From Pseudomonadales bacterium (GTDB lineage Bacteria; Pseudomonadota; Gammaproteobacteria; Pseudomonadales; Azotimanducaceae): a DNA stretch of 7,192 bases. Each line of letters opens with the position of its first letter. The first letter of the stretch is position 1. Below, piece by piece: positions 5,758 through 7,192 of this stretch. The stretch is from positions 1 through 7,192 of the forward strand of contig JAPKEK010000100.1 of the NCBI GenBank assembly GCA_028822125.1, in the 5' to 3' direction. The notes under the pieces are model-generated. The model ran no database searches. It saw nothing but the letters and a program-made list of their open reading frames with translations, and was not told where the DNA came from. Made by a program: the position numbers and the translations under genes.

Positions 5758-6588
5758 CTAAGGCCCAACTGAAACGAATTGATAAATCATTTTCACAACC
5801 GGGTCTTCAACCTGGTCAGCGCTTGTCATAATCGTGGTGTGCGACCTGTCTTGCACCATTACCGCCTGCGCATCGACCTCAACAGCCACTAGCGCGGCTG
5901 CTAATCGTTCGTTCTGCTGTCGTCGCCAGTCGTCATCCCGGTCGGCGTATATCAATCGCATAGATGGCTTATGCCTGCCGATATACCCACTCACAGACGG
6001 TTCCAGCCAGCCAGATGGGTCCTTACCCCAGACAACCTTGGGTCGTACGGGTGCAACCTCCTCAACATAAAGAAACGGGCTGATGGCGGCAACACCCGCA
6101 ATATCAGTGAGCATTATGCCGTGTGCTGCCAGGTACCGGGGGTCAAGGGTTAATTGCACCGACAAATACGCACCTGCAGAATGCCCGCCGAGGAAAATCA
6201 GTTGCGGGTTACCGCCATAGTCTGCGATGTGCTTTTTAACCCAGCTAGCAGCAGCCGCAGCATCCTGCAGGTGGACTGGATGCTGCACTGCCGGTGATAA
6301 ACGGTGATTCGCAGCGACAACGACAATACCCTGCTCAGCCAGCGCCCGAGCAAGCCCCGTCACTAACTGCTTATCGCCCCGCATGAGCGCACCACCATGC
6401 CAGAATAGAAGAACTGGCGCGTTTACTGCATCTGCCAGCCGGTAAACATCCAGTAAAGCCCGTGTCGGATCATCACCCTGGGCAGGCTGATAAGCAACGT
6501 TGAAGCTCTTGATGAGAAGCGGGTTTTCCATAGCCATCGCATTGTGCCCCAGCCCTGCTAACAGCAGTGCAATTATTTTAACTACCAT
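5758..6588 (-). CDS. Secreted alpha/beta hydrolase (carboxylesterase / HSL-like)
   Basis: The 276-residue protein begins with a clear signal peptide: K4, a hydrophobic core at about 5-13, and an AMA cleavage site before residue 20, so it should act in the periplasm or outside. The fold markers are WHGGALM at 63-69 (oxyanion hole HGG, 64-66) and LGGHSAGAY, with nucleophile S137 in GHSAG. The acid is probably D216 or a neighbour in LIYADRDDD, and H250 in DRSHTTI completes the triad. This is the HSL/BD-FAE-like carboxylesterase group, which cleaves esters of small or acylated substrates; the substrate is unknown. An in-frame TAA four codons upstream fixes ATG 6588 as the earliest possible start, and later methionines would lose the signal peptide. 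The ribosome site is weak: AGG is only two bases away and GGGA nine bases away. The start codon lies within a 15-bp tandem repeat. Confidence 0.9.
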   Translation of the reverse strand: MVVKIIALLLAGLGHNAMAMENPLLIKSFNVAYQPAQGDDPTRALLDVYRLADAVNAPVLLFWHGGALMRGDKQLVTGLARALAEQGIVVVAANHRLSPAVQHPVHLQDAAAAASWVKKHIADYGGNPQLIFLGGHSAGAYLSVQLTLDPRYLAAHGIMLTDIAGVAAISPFLYVEEVAPVRPKVVWGKDPSGWLEPSVSGYIGRHKPSMRLIYADRDDDWRRQQNERLAAALVAVEVDAQAVMVQDRSHTTIMTSADQVEDPVVKMIYQFVSVGP

Positions 6589-6630
6589 TACCTGTTATCC
6601 CATTACCGGTTATACCATTACTGGTTAAAC
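6586..6630 (-). repeat. Three imperfect 15-bp tandem repeats over the hydrolase start codon
   Basis: Plus-strand units are CATTACCTGTTATCC (6586-6600), CATTACCGGTTATAC (6601-6615) and CATTACTGGTTAAAC (6616-6630). On the minus strand each unit ends in ATG; the last of these is the hydrolase start. Units are exact multiples of three and each carries an in-frame TAA, so the two upstream ATGs encode only Met-Val-stop and Met-Gly-stop. An 8-bp inverted copy of ATTACTGG (6617-6624) occurs at 6664-6671. Confidence 0.75.
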
Positions 6631-6691
6631 TGGTTCAGTCGATTAAGCCTTTACAAGGCGATGCCAGTAATTTCCAGCCCGTAATCTCCTC

Positions 6692-6705
6692 AGGCAATTT
6701 TGCCT
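6692..6705 (-). terminator. Short palindrome after the SDR gene
   Basis: AGGCAA (6692-6697) and TTGCCT (6700-6705) are perfect inverted arms with almost no loop, about 50 bases past the SDR stop codon. The practical stem is five pairs with a four-base loop and there is no T-run on the minus strand after it. Function as a transcript end is possible but weakly supported. Confidence 0.22.
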
Positions 6706-6755
6706 ACCTACCTCATGCTACTGGATAGTTTGTCCGGCCACGGTTGCGCCTCAAT

Positions 6756-7192
6756 CTATTCCGGTACAGGAAAGTGAACGCCTGGAACGCCGTCTGACAA
6801 GCCCTGGTACCAGTCTGGCCTGGGTTGAACCGGCTGGTAAGTCGACGGCACCATGGGAGTATCTTTATTCCACTCATGATGGATAGGCGGAATCTGGAAG
6901 GTGCCATTACTGGCATTGGTTCCACCATCCACGAGAAGATCAACACCGGTTATATAACTGGCCAGATCCGAAGCCAGAAACATGACTGCATTGGTTACTT
7001 CCTGGGCTTCACCGACTCTGCGCATGGGCGTTCGGCTGGCGATCCATTTATCGATGCCCATGGCCTCCAGCGCTGGCCGGGTCATTTCAGTGACGATGAA
7101 TCCCGGGGACACAGCGTTCACTCTAACGCCACGATCAGCCCACTCGCAACCCATCTGCAGCGTCATATTGCGCAAGCCCCCCTTGGCAGCGG
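6756..7192 (-). CDS. SDR-family oxidoreductase with C-terminal tail (partial, 5' end beyond window)
   Basis: The frame stays open to base 7192, giving 144 complete codons; the TTG at 7175 is an internal leucine, not a start. The first visible residues AAKGG hold the catalytic lysine of the YxxxK motif, with the tyrosine codon just outside. RVNAVSPGFIVTEMT (visible residues 23-37), the RRVGEAQEV segment and VDGG (87-90) are diagnostic of classical FabG-type short-chain dehydrogenases, which oxidise or reduce alcohols and ketones with NAD(P). The Rossmann motif lies off the window. Unusually, about 54 residues follow VDGG, rich in proline and aromatic residues and ending in VHFPVPE, while most classical SDRs end within a few residues of that motif. 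The hydrolase gene begins 167 bp downstream. Family call is firm; the substrate is unknown. Confidence 0.9.
   Translation of the reverse strand, partial: AAKGGLRNMTLQMGCEWADRGVRVNAVSPGFIVTEMTRPALEAMGIDKWIASRTPMRRVGEAQEVTNAVMFLASDLASYITGVDLLVDGGTNASNGTFQIPPIHHEWNKDTPMVPSTYQPVQPRPDWYQGLSDGVPGVHFPVPE

Noticed and set aside
5628..5831. Plus-strand open frame of 67 codons spanning the gap between the nitroreductase and hydrolase genes
   Set aside because: It overlaps the 3' end of the well-supported hydrolase gene on the opposite strand, has no ribosome site or recognisable motif, and its composition looks like a chance frame.

Overview
The window is a gene-dense bacterial segment in which every supportable gene lies on the minus strand, so transcription runs from high to low coordinates. 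Protein families, Shine-Dalgarno-like sites and moderate GC coding regions with AT-rich gaps fit a Gram-negative heterotroph. A marine gammaproteobacterium with a broad aromatic, lipid or xenobiotic catabolic repertoire is my best guess. That is inferred from the mix of families (TauD/TfdA, DUF3604, aminoglycoside-phosphotransferase-like kinase, SDRs, nitroreductase), not from a phylogenetic marker. No rRNA, tRNA, integrase, transposase, CRISPR array, transporter or regulator gene was seen.

In transcriptional order from the right edge: (1) 6756-7192, C-terminal part of a classical SDR dehydrogenase with an unusual proline-rich tail, cut by the window edge; (2) 5758-6588, a secreted alpha/beta hydrolase of the carboxylesterase/HSL type, whose start sits inside a 15-bp tandem repeat; (3) 4929-5567, a nitroreductase-family flavoenzyme; (4) 3720-4808, a small-molecule phosphotransferase of the APH/choline-kinase fold; (5) a 308-bp gap with an AT-rich promoter/palindrome region, then 2356-3411, an extended SDR like dihydroflavonol 4-reductase or an NAD-dependent epimerase; (6) 1232-2176, a TauD/TfdA Fe(II)/2-oxoglutarate dioxygenase with a palindrome-rich upstream region; (7) 1-978, the N-terminal half of a secreted DUF3604 protein, cut by the left edge.

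The genes are separated by gaps of about 120 to 310 bp, several with promoter-like boxes and hairpins. I read this as a co-oriented gene neighbourhood with several transcription units, not one tight operon. The enzyme chemistry (oxygenation, two SDR oxidoreductases, a flavin reductase, ester hydrolysis, phosphoryl transfer, a putative metallo-phosphoesterase) suggests stepwise breakdown or detoxification of an organic compound. The substrate cannot be read from the sequence.

I do not see a clear new defence or mobile system. The most noteworthy items are: the DUF3604 protein showing an almost complete series of PHP-type metal-site motifs; the tandem repeat that places two three-codon stop-start units directly before the hydrolase start; an 11-bp tandem repeat upstream of the DUF3604 gene; alternative nested hairpins at the end of the dioxygenase gene; and paired inverted repeats around the putative dioxygenase promoter.
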